DNA of 64,000 nt from Candidatus Nitrotoga sp. AM1P (GCF_013168275.1 NZ_AP019547.1:992001-1056000), one strand, 5' to 3'. Positions 45,610-55,402 are shown, counted from the stretch's first letter. The notes: generated by a model not told the origin, from the letters alone. Numbers and translations are program-made.

Positions 45610-48064
45610 TTGACGCTCACACAGCGTTTACGCGCTATTCATACCATGTTTTATGGCTTAGCCACATTAGCCAGCATGACAATGGCAACACCATTCGCCT
45701 ATGCAGCGGATACTGCGCAGATCCAGCCAGCACTCAAACACTATGACGTTCCTGCCGGACCGCTTGCTACCCGCTTAAATGACCTCGCCCGAACAGCGGG
45801 TGTGCTCTTGTCGCTCGATCCGGCACTCACTGAAGGCAAGCGTACCAATGGAATATCAGGTGACTATGCGCTTCCAGATGCATTTGCAAGATTATTGGCT
45901 GGTTCAGATGTTGAAGCAGTTGCGATTTCAGGTGGCCGGTACACCCTAAAAACCTTACCCGTTGTTCCGATGCAGCGGAGAGCTGAGCTCAATGCAACGA
46001 CATTACCCGAAGTTAGGGTGTCGGCGGCAATGAACAATAAAGAAACTGCCTATGGCCCATTAACGGGTTATGTTGCCAAGCGTAGCGCTACGGCAACCAA
46101 GACCGACACCCCGATTATCGAAATACCGCAATCAATCTCCGTGATTACCCGTGACGAACTTGACGACCGCGGCGTTCAAGGGATGACGGAAGCATTACGA
46201 TATATCCCTGGCGTAGTCGTCGACAATTTTGGATACGAACCCAGAGGCTTCGAGTATCTCCTTATGCGTGGCTTCAATAGAACCAATTCAGCCAATTTCC
46301 GGGACAGCCTACACCAGCTAACAGAAGGGCTGTTCTACTCGTCTTTATCTTAGCGAACCCTATGGAATTGAACGAATTGAGGTGATGCGCGGCCCAAGTT
46401 CTATTATGTTTAGCAAAGGCGATGCAGGGGTGGTTGTGAATCGTGTCAGCAAGCTTCCCAGCCGGGACGCCATGCGCGAGATCGAAGTGCGAGTCGGCAA
46501 CTTTAACCACAAGCAAATCAATGCTGACCTGGGTGGAACACTCAATAAGGACGGGATACTGCTTTATCGCATTGTCGGCCTCGGGCTGGATACAGACACG
46601 CAAATCAAATACGCTAATGGAGAGCGCCCTTCCATTGAACGACAATATCTGGCACCTTCCTTGACATGGCACCCCTCAGCCGACACATCAATTACGCTAC
46701 TTGCGGATATGCTAAAAAACACGACCGGAGCCTCTCCCTTTTATCTGGTTGCCCCAAATGGAGTATTAACCCGCACGATGGCCGCTGATCCTAGTTTTGT
46801 GAAATATAAACAGAATCAGGGTTCTATTGGCTACAAAGTCGAACACCATTTCAATGATACCTGGACGATCCGGCAAAATTTTCGTCATGCGCAAACTAGT
46901 GTCAAGGTGAAGGAGGTTAATGCAGTCGATTTCCTTGAGGACGGCCAGATACTACTCCGCTCCGCAACATCAACTAAAGAACGAGTTAAACAGACACTTA
47001 TTGATACCCAGTTACAGGCTAAGTTACGTACCGGAACAGCGGAACACACTATGCTGTTCGGGGTCGGCGCCAACCGCGCCGATCTGACTCTCAACGCACT
47101 CACCAGTGATATAACCCCTACACTGAACGTATTTTCCCCTACATACAATCAGACGATACCCGATCCTGACATATTGGCCGCGAATAGAAAACAAAGGGTT
47201 CAGCAGCTTGGTTTCTACCTTCAGGATCAGGTTAAATTTAATCAGCGCTGGATTCTTACGTTGGGTGGACGTCAGGACAGGGTAAAAACTGTTCATAACG
47301 ATGTCCCGCAGGGCATCGCAGAAACATCGAAACAAAATGCGTTTAGCGGCCGTACGGGGTTAACCTACCTCGCGTCCAATGGCTTGGCACCTTACATAAG
47401 CTACGCAGAATCTTTCGTACCCCAAGTCTCTTCAACATTTGACGGTAGACTTCTTGATCCAAGTCGCGGCCGGCAATATGAAATTGGAATTAAATATCAA
47501 CCGAAAAACAGTAATAGTCTATATACAGCTGCAATATTTGACCTGACCAAAACGAATGTTGCAACGCCAGATCTGAATCCTGAACACCTGGTGCTTAATC
47601 CTTTTGCCAGCATTCAGACGGGGACAATTCGATCGCGCGGACTGGAACTGGAAGCGCGGACCGAACTTACCCGTAACCTGAACGCTATTGGAGCCTTCAC
47701 TTACAACGATGTTGAAGTAACCAAAAGCAACGATGTTGATTTAGGTAAAGTTCCACCGCGGGTACCTAAAACAACGGCCTCACTCTGGCTGGACTATAAG
47801 CCGTCTGGACCCGCTTGGCAGGGATTTTGTTTCGGTAGCGGCGTTCGATATACCGATAGCCGCTTTAACGACCCTACCAATACCTCGTCCTTACCTTCGT
47901 TTACTTTGTTTGATGCGGGAGTTCGCTACGAATCAGGCCATTGGCGCTATGCCCTGAATGCCGCGAACCTGTTCAACAAAGAATACACCTCTACGAGAAA
48001 TACCTTTACCCATTTTCTGGGCACACAGAGAGCTGTGATAGCTAGCGTGAAATATCGGTGGTAA
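45610..48064 (+). pseudogene. TonB-dependent siderophore receptor (FecA/FpvA type) with a frameshift
   Basis: The 5' part (TTG start 45610) encodes a signal peptide, a secretin/STN signalling domain (LKHYDVPAGPLATRLNDLAR) that would contact FecR, and the start of the plug (IIEIPQSISVITRDELDDRG). The frame ends at a TAG at 46351. The plug continues in the next frame from about 46340 (TRLYLSEPYGIERIEVMRGP) and runs through the 22-strand barrel to the terminal aromatic (SVKYRW) at 48064. One inserted base or two lost bases near 46336-46345 therefore split an otherwise complete receptor of about 815 residues. A sequencing error is possible, but the truncated PepSY gene next to it supports real decay. 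Confidence 0.88.
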
Positions 48065-48155
48065 ATCAGATCCGTTCTCGAAAGGAAAGAATAAAGAGTT
48101 TCATAATCTGTTCAGAAACTTTTTATTTGATCTTTGAATATTTAAGGATGTCCTA

Positions 48156-48443
48156 ATGCGCTCAGTCTTCGTTCATTTACATCGCTGGCTCGGCCTGATC
48201 ATTGCTGGTTTTTTATTCATTTCCGGCATTACTGGCGCAATCATCTCCTGGGATCATGAACTTGACGAGTTACTGAATCCACACCTCACCGAGGTGCAAA
48301 GTCGGGGACAGGCAATCCCTCCACTGGAAATAGCCAGACGCATTGAAGCCGCCAATCCTCATGCGTGGGTTACTTTCATTCCTTTATTAACACAAGATGG
48401 CGAATCAGCAACCTTTGGTATTTCCCCTGTTAGCGCAAAGTAG
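48156..48443 (+). pseudogene. PepSY-associated membrane protein, 5' fragment cut by an insertion element
   Basis: The first 95 codons of a PepSY_TM family protein: HLHRWLGLIIAGFLFISGIT as first membrane helix, ISWDHELDELLNP and a partial PepSY domain ending ATFGISP. Complete relatives are about 380-500 residues with three to four more helices; they accompany TonB receptors and are thought to act as ferric-siderophore reductases. After codon 90 the sequence passes into the end of an ISNCY-like element, which supplies the stop at 48441. The missing 3' part was not found beyond the element, so it has been deleted rather than only interrupted. Confidence 0.85.
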
Positions 48444-48467
48444 TAATGTCCGCTTTCTCCCAAATAG

Positions 48468-49540
48468 AAACCTGATTAGTTACGTGCCTCAGTTGGGTGT
48501 AATTTTTTACGTACAGGCTCATGTGGTGAGCCACTGGTGGGCGAATAATAGGCGCATCTACCGAAGGAGATGCGTCATGGCAATGAACCGAGTTCAGTTT
48601 CAAAGGGTCTGTCGATGTCTGAGTTTCTGAAGCAGTACGGGAGGATAGAGCAATGTCACGCGGCGCTGTTGGCGTCGCGCTGGCCAGAGGGCTTTGTCTG
48701 CCCGCATTGCGGAGAAACCCATCACAGCACCTTCATCCACGACGGCAGGCAGCACTGGCAGTGCCAAGCGTGCCGCTACCAGACGATGGTCACTGCCGGT
48801 ACGATCTTCCAAGCGACTAAGCTGCCGCTGACGCTCTGGTTTCTGGCGATGCACTTGCTGACCCAAGCGAAAAACAATGTTGCCGCGCTGGAACTCATGC
48901 GCCATCTGGGTGTGAGCTACAAGACCGCCTGGCTGATGAAACTCAAGCTGCTGCAAGTCATGACTGAGCGTGAATCCTCCCGCGTCCTCGAAGGGCGAGT
49001 CGAAATTGACGACTCCTACCTGGGCGGCGAGCGCCCGGGTAAGCGCGGTCGAGGTTCCGAAAACAAAGCCTCCTTCGTTGCGGCTGTGCAGACTACAGAG
49101 GACGGCAAGCCGGTCGTAGCCTGCTTCGTCCACATTCCGTTCACCAGGAAAGCCATCGAAGCTTGGACCCAGAAGGTGCTGGCGCCTTCCGCTCAAGTGC
49201 TGTCCGACGGATTGGGATGTTTTCGGGGTGTCGCTGCCAGCGGCGCTACGCACTCCGCCATTATTATGAACGGGGGCACGGGTCGGGAAGCGGCACAACA
49301 CCCGGCATTCCGCGCCGTGAATACCGTGCTGGGCAACCTGAAAACAGCTATCAGTGGAACCTACCATGCTTTTGACTTCCGTCAATACGCAGACCGTTAC
49401 CTGGCCGAGGTTCAGTACTGTTTTAACCGCCGCTTCGATCTTGGCACCATCCTCAAGCGCCTCGTTCGCGCTGCGGCGAGTACAACCCCATGCCCTGAAG
49501 CTGCCATTCGGGCGGCTGAGGCATGTAACTAATCAGGTTT
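48468..49540 (+). mobile_element. IS1595-family insertion sequence, 1073 bp
   Basis: The 24-bp terminal inverted repeats pair with one mismatch: the left arm 48468-48491 begins AAACCTGATTAGTTAC and the right arm 49517-49540 ends GTAACTAATCAGGTTT. It contains one transposase gene. The expected 8-bp target duplication is not seen (left flank CCAAATAG, right flank ATCTTTCA), which suggests recombination or deletion after insertion. It is nested between the left terminus and the transposase remnant of the older ISNCY-like element. Confidence 0.85.
48615..49532 (+). CDS. IS1595-family transposase (ISXO2-like)
   Basis: 305 residues from ATG 48615. An N-terminal zinc ribbon (CPHCGETHHS, CQACRYQ) is followed by an ISXO2-type DDE catalytic domain: VEIDDSYLGGERPG, VLSDGLGCF and the late YHAFDFRQYADRYLAEVQYCFNRRF block. 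In relatives the protein starts about 15 residues earlier; those codons (M-A-M-N-R-V-Q-F-Q) are present at 48576 but in another frame, so one base near 48602-48606 has been lost. Initiation at 48615 would still give a protein with all catalytic residues. The stop lies inside the right inverted repeat. Confidence 0.88.
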   Translation: MSEFLKQYGRIEQCHAALLASRWPEGFVCPHCGETHHSTFIHDGRQHWQCQACRYQTMVTAGTIFQATKLPLTLWFLAMHLLTQAKNNVAALELMRHLGVSYKTAWLMKLKLLQVMTERESSRVLEGRVEIDDSYLGGERPGKRGRGSENKASFVAAVQTTEDGKPVVACFVHIPFTRKAIEAWTQKVLAPSAQVLSDGLGCFRGVAASGATHSAIIMNGGTGREAAQHPAFRAVNTVLGNLKTAISGTYHAFDFRQYADRYLAEVQYCFNRRFDLGTILKRLVRAAASTTPCPEAAIRAAEACN

Positions 49541-49651
49541 ATCTTTCAAAGCGGCAATAACTATGTAGTGCATTCTATGCTCCGTTGCTATTAGCAGATG
49601 CAATACACCATTCAATATTTTATTATTGATTGAGAAACGGAATTAATAACA

Positions 49652-50914
49652 GTGACGGATATATTGAAAATGGACAAACTCATGAGCCAACGAGAAGTGA
49701 AACAAGCACAGGTATTGGAGCTGTTGAAAGAGGATAAAATCAGCCAACAAGAGGCGTCGAAGCGACTGGGTATCACTACCCGCCAAGTGCGCCGCCTGAC
49801 CAAACGTTATCAGACGGCGGGCTTGGTCAGCAAGAAGCGTGGTAGAGCCTCAAACCGGCGGCTGGATGAAGCCATTCGCGCTCAAGTCATTGATCTCATC
49901 GGGGCACGCACTACCGGGATGTCGTGCCGACACTGGCTTGCGAAAAACTTGCCGAGTTGCATGGCATTAAGCTCTCTGTCGAGAGTACGCGCCAGATGAT
50001 GATCCAAGCGGGCTATTGGCGCCCCAAGAAAGGTGGCGCAGATTGCACGTTGCTGGTATTCATTGACGATGCCACCGGACGATTAACACAGTTGCGCTTT
50101 GCGCCGACCGAAACCACGCTGGGCTATATGCATGTGCTGCACGACCACATTCTGGCGCACGGACTGCCTGTGGCGCTCTACAGCGACAAACACAGCATCT
50201 TCCGCATCAACGCCAAAGAGGCCGATCCTGAGGCCGAAACACAATTTTCGCGGGCGGCACGGAATGTATTCACGCTCACAGCCCGCAAGCCAAAGGGCGT
50301 GTGGAGCGCGTTAATCAGACTTTACAAGACAGGCTGATCAAGGAAATGCGACTGGCGGGCATCAACGACATGGACAGCGCAAACACTTGGTTGCCAGGCT
50401 ACATCAAGGACTTCAACAGGCGTTTTGCAGTCGTATCCAAAGACACGTTTGACGCGCATTTGGCCTATCCAGGCACACGGGCCTCCTTGCTGCGCACCCT
50501 GTCAGTTCATGTGGCAAAAACGCTTTCGAAAAACCTATCTTGCCCGCATGAAAACCAGCTGCTACAAGTCGCCACCACCGGGACAGGGCTGGGATTGCAG
50601 GGAGCACAAGGGTACGATACACGAGTACTTTGACGGAAGCCAAGAACTGCTCTGGAAGAAGCGCAAACTGACCTATGGCGTGATGGACAAACCGCAGCAA
50701 CAGTCACCCGTAGCAGACGGAAAATCGGTCAATGCACAAATGGCTAAGCAGTGGCGCGACGCAACACGGGACACAAACCCGCACCGAATCATCCCTGGAG
50801 AAACAGGCCCGTCGGCAAGTCCGCCCACAACGGGCAACGCGCTACGACGTAGCAAAGAAAAAACAGGAAAACCGGACATTTCTACTTTGCACAAAACCGG
50901 ACATTTCTATTTAG
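49652..50914 (+). pseudogene. ISNCY/IS1202-like transposase, multiply disrupted
   Basis: Opening HTH part (QREVKQAQVLELLKEDKISQ, KRLGITTRQVRRLTKRY) is in one frame to about 49925, continues in a second (LACEKLAELHGIKLSVESTR, then CTLLVFIDDATGRLTQLRFA) and shifts again near 50255 (HAHSPQAKGRVERVNQTLQ) and near 50605 (GTIHEYFDGSQELLWKKRKL). In addition about 33 codons between YWRPKKGGA and DCTLLVFIDD are missing in frame, which removes the usual first catalytic Asp block (I-D-G-S-x-H-D-W-F). The element cannot transpose by itself. Frame assignments were read by eye against remembered relatives. Confidence 0.85.
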
Positions 50915-52141
50915 CGTTGACAGCTGCTCCTACTTCGATCTTGTCGAGATAGTCCGCCCACTGCTGCATGATGCCGCGCCGCTCTTCAAAGTAAGTGGTG
51001 CGGACGTATGCCGCCACAGTCTGATTCACAAGCGCGTGAGATAGCATCGCCTCCAATACTTCCCAGCGATGCCCCATATCACCCAGTATTGAGCGAGCAA
51101 GACCTCTAAAACCGTGTCCGGTCATCTTGCCTTTGTAGCCAATGGTTTCGATGATCTTCAACACGGTATTTTCGCTGATAACCCGCCCGGCACTGTTTTG
51201 ATTTGGGAATACAAATTCTCCTTGCCCCGTAATTGGATACAGTTCACGCAGGATTGCCACGGCTTGTGCGCATAGCGGCACTACATGGGGATTGCGCTTG
51301 CCTTTTTACCCTTGCGACCTGTTTGTTCTTCTGGAATTACCCAGCATCCTGCATCAAGGTCAAAGTCCGCCCACTTGGAAAAGCGCACTTCACTGATACG
51401 GGTGGTGGTCAACATCAGCAGGCGCAATGCGGCTATGGCAATCGGTGAAACTTTGTCCAAGTCCCGATAAGCGGTGACTGCACGCAGAAACTCAGGTAAT
51501 TCAGCAGTTGGTATGCAGGCGAAATGTTCCACCTTAGGGCGGTCTGCCAATGCCATGCGAATTTCCGCCGGGTTGTATTTAGCCCGCCCTATGGCGATTG
51601 CATACTTGAATACTGCGCCAATGGTTTGAAGCAAGCGATCCCTTGTCTCGAATGTACCGTTCGCCTCTACTGCCCGCATGATGCCAACTAATTCCATCGG
51701 CTCAATATCGGTAATAGGGCGATCACCTATAACGGGCAATGCGTACTTCTCCAAATTGCCTAGCCACTGTTTCGCGTGTCCCTCTGTCCACATCGGGGAT
51801 TTAATCTTGTGAAATTCAGCGGCTAGAATTGAAAAGCTATTAGCGGAAACCTGCAATGCTTTTCGTTTTTCCTGCTTTGTCGCCTGCTTGATTGCGCTAG
51901 GATCAGCATCGTTCGCTAGTAGCTTGCGTGCCTGCTCGCGCCGATCCCGTGCATCCACTAGGCTCACCTCTGGATATACGCCTAACGACAAGGTTTTTTG
52001 CTTGCCACCAAAGCGATAGGCCATTTGCCAATACTTGCCGCCATTAGGGTGTATCAGCAAATACAGGCCGCTGCCGTCAGATAGCTTTTGCTGCTTATCC
52101 GTTGCCTTCTCTTTTTTAACCTCAAGCTCTGTTAGTGCCAT
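50907..52141 (-). pseudogene. P4-type tyrosine recombinase (integrase), frameshifted
   Basis: From ATG 52141 (GGAG four to five bases upstream) the DUF4102 arm-binding domain (KLSDGSGLYLLIHPNGGKYW) and core-binding domain are intact, and the first catalytic Arg is in TTTRISEVRF. The frame then breaks at about 51281-51305: the first frame ends KKASAIPM-stop while the next frame reads KRNPHVVPLCAQAVAILREL and goes on to the HxxR motif (HGFRGLAR), LSHA and the C-terminal Tyr (VAAYVRTTYFEE). So all catalytic residues survive but in two pieces. It lies 170 bp from the 3' end of tRNA-Ser, the normal integration site of such integrases. The stop is provided by the flanking IS end. Confidence 0.88.
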
Positions 52142-52158
52142 GATCTCCACTCCTGCAT

Positions 52159-52205
52159 GTTGGTAAATAAATTATCGTGTTGGTAAAAGAGTATTTTTTA
52201 CCAAC
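52159..52205. promoter_or_regulatory. Repeated GTTGGTAAA sites upstream of the integrase
   Basis: GTTGGTAAA occurs at 52159-52167 and 52179-52187, and its reverse complement TTTACCAAC at 52197-52205, about 20 bases (two helical turns) apart. They lie between the integrase start and the tRNA-Ser 3' end. Regularly spaced short repeats here are typical of integrase arm-type binding sites or of an autoregulatory operator; which of these applies is inference. Confidence 0.55.
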
Positions 52206-52249
52206 AAACAATGCAAGCTTGCGTGAGATTGGCTGCTACAGCCTGAGCG

Positions 52250-52290
52250 TAAAAAAACCCGCAAAAGCCATATGCCATGCGGATTTTAGA
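52250..52290 (-). terminator. Intrinsic terminator of tRNA-Ser
   Basis: On the minus strand the sequence reads AATCCGCA, a 12-base loop, then TTTTGCGGG followed by seven Ts. The stem plus T-run sits about 30-70 bases after the tRNA 3' end and points the same way. Confidence 0.7.
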
Positions 52291-52320
52291 GATTATGTAA
52301 GACGGGATGATAACGAGTTC

Positions 52321-52408
52321 TGGCGGAAGCTGTGAGATTCGAACTCACGGAACATTGCTGTTCGGCAGTTTTCAAGACTGCTGGTTTAAACCACTCACCC
52401 AAGCTTCC
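52321..52408 (-). tRNA. serT: tRNA-Ser(UGA)
   Basis: 88 nt including an encoded CCA (TGG at 52321-52323). The acceptor stem GGAAGCT pairs with AGCTTCC, the anticodon arm is GCAGT-CTTGAAA-ACTGC with anticodon UGA, a long variable arm (class II) follows, and the T arm is GTGAG-TTCGAATC-CTCAC-like. It decodes UCA and related serine codons. A P4-type integrase pseudogene lies just downstream of its 3' end, so the tRNA is the likely attachment site. No second copy of the tRNA 3' end was noticed in the window. Confidence 0.96.
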
Positions 52409-52629
52409 AAATTTGAATACTAACCAAGCATGCGATTGTGCTACAGCCTAACTAAACAACGCATGTTGAAGTTACGCACACCTACAAGTGGGCGCATGAT
52501 ACCTGAAATCCTTTACTAATTTAAAGTCACTTTTCAACTATTACACATTAATCAATACAAACATTGCAACTTTTCTCCTGCTTCGATACTCTTACGTATG
52601 TTGTTAATACATCTTCTGGAGAAAATACC

Positions 52630-53313
52630 ATGCAATACCAAACCATTTCGCAACCAGGCACGCTAGGGCTGGAACAAAACAAAGTCCTGCGCAACACTTA
52701 CATGATGCTGGCTCTCACCATGGCGCCTACTATCATGGGAGCCTTTATCGGCGCATCTACTAACTTCTCGTTCATGGCGCAGAATCCCATCATGGCTCCG
52801 CTGCTGATGTTCGCCGTAATGATAGGTATGCTATTCGCTGTCTCTGCGTTGCGCAACAGCGTATGGGGCATTGCCATGCTGCTGGGCTTCACTTTTGTTG
52901 CAGGTGTTTTCCTTGGGCCAATTCTGCAACATGCCCTGCATCTGCGAAATGGCACGCAACTTGTAGGCATGGCTGCTGGTGGAACTGGACTGATTTTCTT
53001 TAGCTTGGCGACCATCGCTTCTGTTACCAAAAAAGATTTCAGCTTTATGGGGAAATTTCTGTTCATTGGCTTAGTTTTGCTGGTAGTCGCTTCACTGGCC
53101 AATATCTTTTTTGCCATTCCAGCTTTATCGCTAACCATCTCGGCTATTGCCGTGATGCTCTTCTCGGCTTACATTCTTTACGATATTAGCCAGATCATAC
53201 ATGGCGGTGAAACTAACTATGTAATGGCAACCATGTCGCTGTACTTAAATATTTATAATATTTTCGTCAACCTGCTAAGTCTGCTGATGGCCTTTACTGG
53301 TGAACGTGATTAA
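52630..53313 (+). CDS. yccA: Bax inhibitor-1/YccA family membrane protein
   Basis: 227 residues from ATG 52630 (CTGGAGAAAA upstream); an in-frame ATG at 52564 lacks family support. Seven membrane helices and the BI-1 features are visible: LRNTYMMLALTMAPTIMGAF at the first helix and YILYDISQIIHGGETNYVMA with the conserved Asp of the calcium-leak/proton site, ending FVNLLSLLMAFTGERD. YccA-type proteins inhibit or are substrates of FtsH in proteobacteria. An excellent terminator follows at 53333. Confidence 0.92.
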   Translation: MQYQTISQPGTLGLEQNKVLRNTYMMLALTMAPTIMGAFIGASTNFSFMAQNPIMAPLLMFAVMIGMLFAVSALRNSVWGIAMLLGFTFVAGVFLGPILQHALHLRNGTQLVGMAAGGTGLIFFSLATIASVTKKDFSFMGKFLFIGLVLLVVASLANIFFAIPALSLTISAIAVMLFSAYILYDISQIIHGGETNYVMATMSLYLNIYNIFVNLLSLLMAFTGERD

Positions 53314-53332
53314 AGCCAATGACCTTAACTCG

Positions 53333-53359
53333 AAAAAGGCGGCGCAAGCCGCTTTTTTT
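53333..53359 (+). terminator. Intrinsic terminator after the BI-1/YccA gene
   Basis: AAAAAGGCGGC-GCAA-GCCGCTTTTTTT: an 11-bp stem with a GCAA tetraloop and run of Ts, 20 bases after the stop codon. Confidence 0.92.
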
Positions 53360-53539
53360 ATGCACCCGGCAGGGCGCACTTACTTGAGGTGAAAATCCTC
53401 TTCAATTTTTCTGAATGAAGCAGATATCATGACACAGCATTTCATGGCTTATTGTCATGCCAGAAGCATTTGGAGCTTGGGTTGTGTTCTTGTTTTAGGT
53501 TAGAATTCATTCCATTTTGTAATCTAGGTATAGGAATCC

Positions 53540-54772
53540 GTGGCATTAATTGTTCAGAAATATGGTGGGACTTCGGTGGGCAGTCCGGAACGCATTAAAA
53601 ATGTAGTGCGTCGCGTAGCAAAATACAAAGCACTCGGACATCAATTGGTCGTTGTGGTTTCCGCTATGAGTGGTGAGACCAATCGACTTATCGGGTTGGC
53701 GAAAGAAATGCAAGCTCAGCCTGACCCACGTGAGCTTGATATGGTGGTTTCTACCGGCGAGCAGGTGACCGTTGGATTATTGTCGATGGGGCTGATTCAA
53801 GAAGGACTGAAGGCTAGAAGCTATACGGGGGCGCAAGTCAAGATTATCACCGACAGCGCATTCACCAAAGCACGTATTCTTAGTATAGACGAGCAAAACA
53901 TTCGCGCCGATTTAGCTAACGGGTACGTGGTTGTAGTGGCTGGATTTCAAGGCGTAGACAAAGAGGGGAACATTACCACCTTGGGACGGGGCGGCTCCGA
54001 TACTACTGGAGTGGCTATTGCCGCAGCACTTCACGCCGACGAATGCCAAATTTATACCGATGTTGATGGCGTATACACGACCGATCCTCGCGTGGTGCCG
54101 GAAGCACGCCGCCTCAAGACCATTACCTTCGAGGAGATGCTAGAAATGGCCAGCCTCGGCTCCAAGGTATTGCAGATTCGCGCGGTAGAATTTGCCGGGA
54201 AATACAAGGTTAAGTTGCGCGTGCTTTCAAGCTTCGAGGAAGAAGGCGATGGTACGTTAATTACTTTTGAGGAAGACGATAAGATGGAACAGGCGATTAT
54301 TTCAGGTATAGCCTTCAACCGTGACGAAGCCAAAATCACCGTTCGGGGTGTACCGGATAAACCGGGCATTGCTTACCAGATACTAGGGCCCATAAGTGAG
54401 GCCAATGTTGACGTGGACATGATCATTCAGAACGTCGGTGTGGATGATTCCACCGATTTTTCCTTTACCGTGCATCGCAATGAATTCGATAAGGCGATGG
54501 ATATTCTAAAAAACAAAGTACAAAATCACATTGGTGCACGAAATGTAGTGGGTGACAATAAAACTGCCAAAGTATCGGTAGTTGGAGTTGGAATGCGTTC
54601 ACACGTCGGTATCGCCAGCAAAATGTTTCGTACTTTAGCGGAAGAGGGAATTAATATTCAGATGATTTCCACTTCGGAAATTAAAATCTCTGTTGTTATT
54701 GATGAAAAATACTTGGAGCTAGCTGTGCGTGTGCTTCATAAAGCATTCGATTTGGACTTGGAGTCCGCATAA
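53540..54772 (+). CDS. lysC: Aspartate kinase
   Basis: 410 residues starting at GTG 53540 (TAGGAATCC upstream). It phosphorylates L-aspartate for lysine, threonine and methionine synthesis. The N-terminal kinase domain shows KYGGTSVGSPERIKNV, VVVSAMSGETNRLI, FQGVDKEGNITTLGRGGSDT and YTDVDGVYTTDPRVV. Two ACT domains fill the C-terminus (about residues 265-410), ending in FRTLAEEGINIQMISTSEIK, so allosteric inhibition by lysine and/or threonine is expected. It is monofunctional, with no homoserine dehydrogenase fused. Confidence 0.97.
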   Translation: MALIVQKYGGTSVGSPERIKNVVRRVAKYKALGHQLVVVVSAMSGETNRLIGLAKEMQAQPDPRELDMVVSTGEQVTVGLLSMGLIQEGLKARSYTGAQVKIITDSAFTKARILSIDEQNIRADLANGYVVVVAGFQGVDKEGNITTLGRGGSDTTGVAIAAALHADECQIYTDVDGVYTTDPRVVPEARRLKTITFEEMLEMASLGSKVLQIRAVEFAGKYKVKLRVLSSFEEEGDGTLITFEEDDKMEQAIISGIAFNRDEAKITVRGVPDKPGIAYQILGPISEANVDVDMIIQNVGVDDSTDFSFTVHRNEFDKAMDILKNKVQNHIGARNVVGDNKTAKVSVVGVGMRSHVGIASKMFRTLAEEGINIQMISTSEIKISVVIDEKYLELAVRVLHKAFDLDLESA

Positions 54773-55048
54773 CCGCGAGTGTGTCTGTTGTAATGAATTG
54801 ATATCTACTTCCTGATTAGTCGGGCATTGTGCCGACCATACAGGTATGGTCTACCCTCGCGGGGGCAACACTGCTTAGGACGGGCGCTCGATATGATCGG
54901 ATTCCTCAATTGTTATCAGGTTATCTTGCGAATGAAACAAAGGTTGGATGTGACAACATCGCCACGGCTAGTCTTCCCGCTTGACGAAAAAATAGTGTCC
55001 GAAATTTTCCACAGAAATTAGCTTTAGGATCAGTAAACCTTCATGCTA

Positions 55049-55402
55049 TTAGTAGCGAATATATGACCGGAATAAACGAATTATTACGGGCACAACCAAC
55101 ATTTTTACCTTGCTTTTTAACATATCTGTGCTGAAGGCAAGATTCTTCTTTAATATATTTCTCAATGACCCTCGCGATCCTGCCAGGGCTGCAATTAATA
55201 CTATGCCAATAAGATAGGGATGCTGCGTTAAAAGTTTAAAAGTATGGCTCCGTGGAAATGCTCCCGAATTACCAGATAAAGCCGTTGAAGTTTCAGTAGT
55301 AGAAAATTGCTGAATAAAATTATTTCGATAGTTGCGCCGATTTTCCTCCATCCGATCCAAGAGAATTTTTTTTTGTTCTTCGAGAGGCAATGACATTGTC
55401 AT
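55049..55402 (-). CDS. YqjK-like small membrane-associated protein
   Basis: 117 residues, third gene of a trio. A charged N-terminus (EEQKKILLDRMEENRRNYRN) precedes a hydrophobic stretch (HPYLIGIVLIAALAG, about residues 63-78) and a basic C-terminus. The R/N-rich opening and its position after YqjE- and YqjD-like genes match enterobacterial YqjK, although sequence similarity is modest. Its ATG overlaps the upstream stop as ATGA; a second ATG two codons later is equally possible. Function unknown. Confidence 0.65.
   Translation of the reverse strand: MTMSLPLEEQKKILLDRMEENRRNYRNNFIQQFSTTETSTALSGNSGAFPRSHTFKLLTQHPYLIGIVLIAALAGSRGSLRNILKKNLAFSTDMLKSKVKMLVVPVIIRLFRSYIRY

Larger units (their letters stand above)
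48429..50916 (+). mobile_element. Degenerate ISNCY (IS1202-like) element carrying a nested IS1595 element
   Basis: The left end GCAAAGTAGTAATGTCCG (48434-48452 region) is repeated inverted at the right as CGGACATTTCTACTTTGC (about 50873-50890), and a second ACCGGACATTTC copy follows at about 50896-50907. Between them lie an IS1595 element (48468-49540) and a transposase pseudogene (49652-50914). The hexamer TTAGCG occurs at both outer borders (48430-48435 and 50911-50916) and is a candidate target duplication. The left end truncates a PepSY gene and the right end supplies the stop codon of the integrase pseudogene. Confidence 0.65.

Noticed and set aside
48600..49385. 261-codon frame antisense to the IS1595 transposase
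   Set aside because: The plus-strand transposase has all family motifs; the antisense product has none.
52321..52344. Second copy of the tRNA-Ser 3' end as an att partner within the window
   Set aside because: No repeat of TGGCGGAAGCTGTGAGATT was noticed elsewhere; a computed search would be needed to exclude degenerate copies.
54827..55021. 64-codon frame after lysC, and a possible tRNA remnant there
   Set aside because: No cloverleaf can be drawn and the frame has no coding character.
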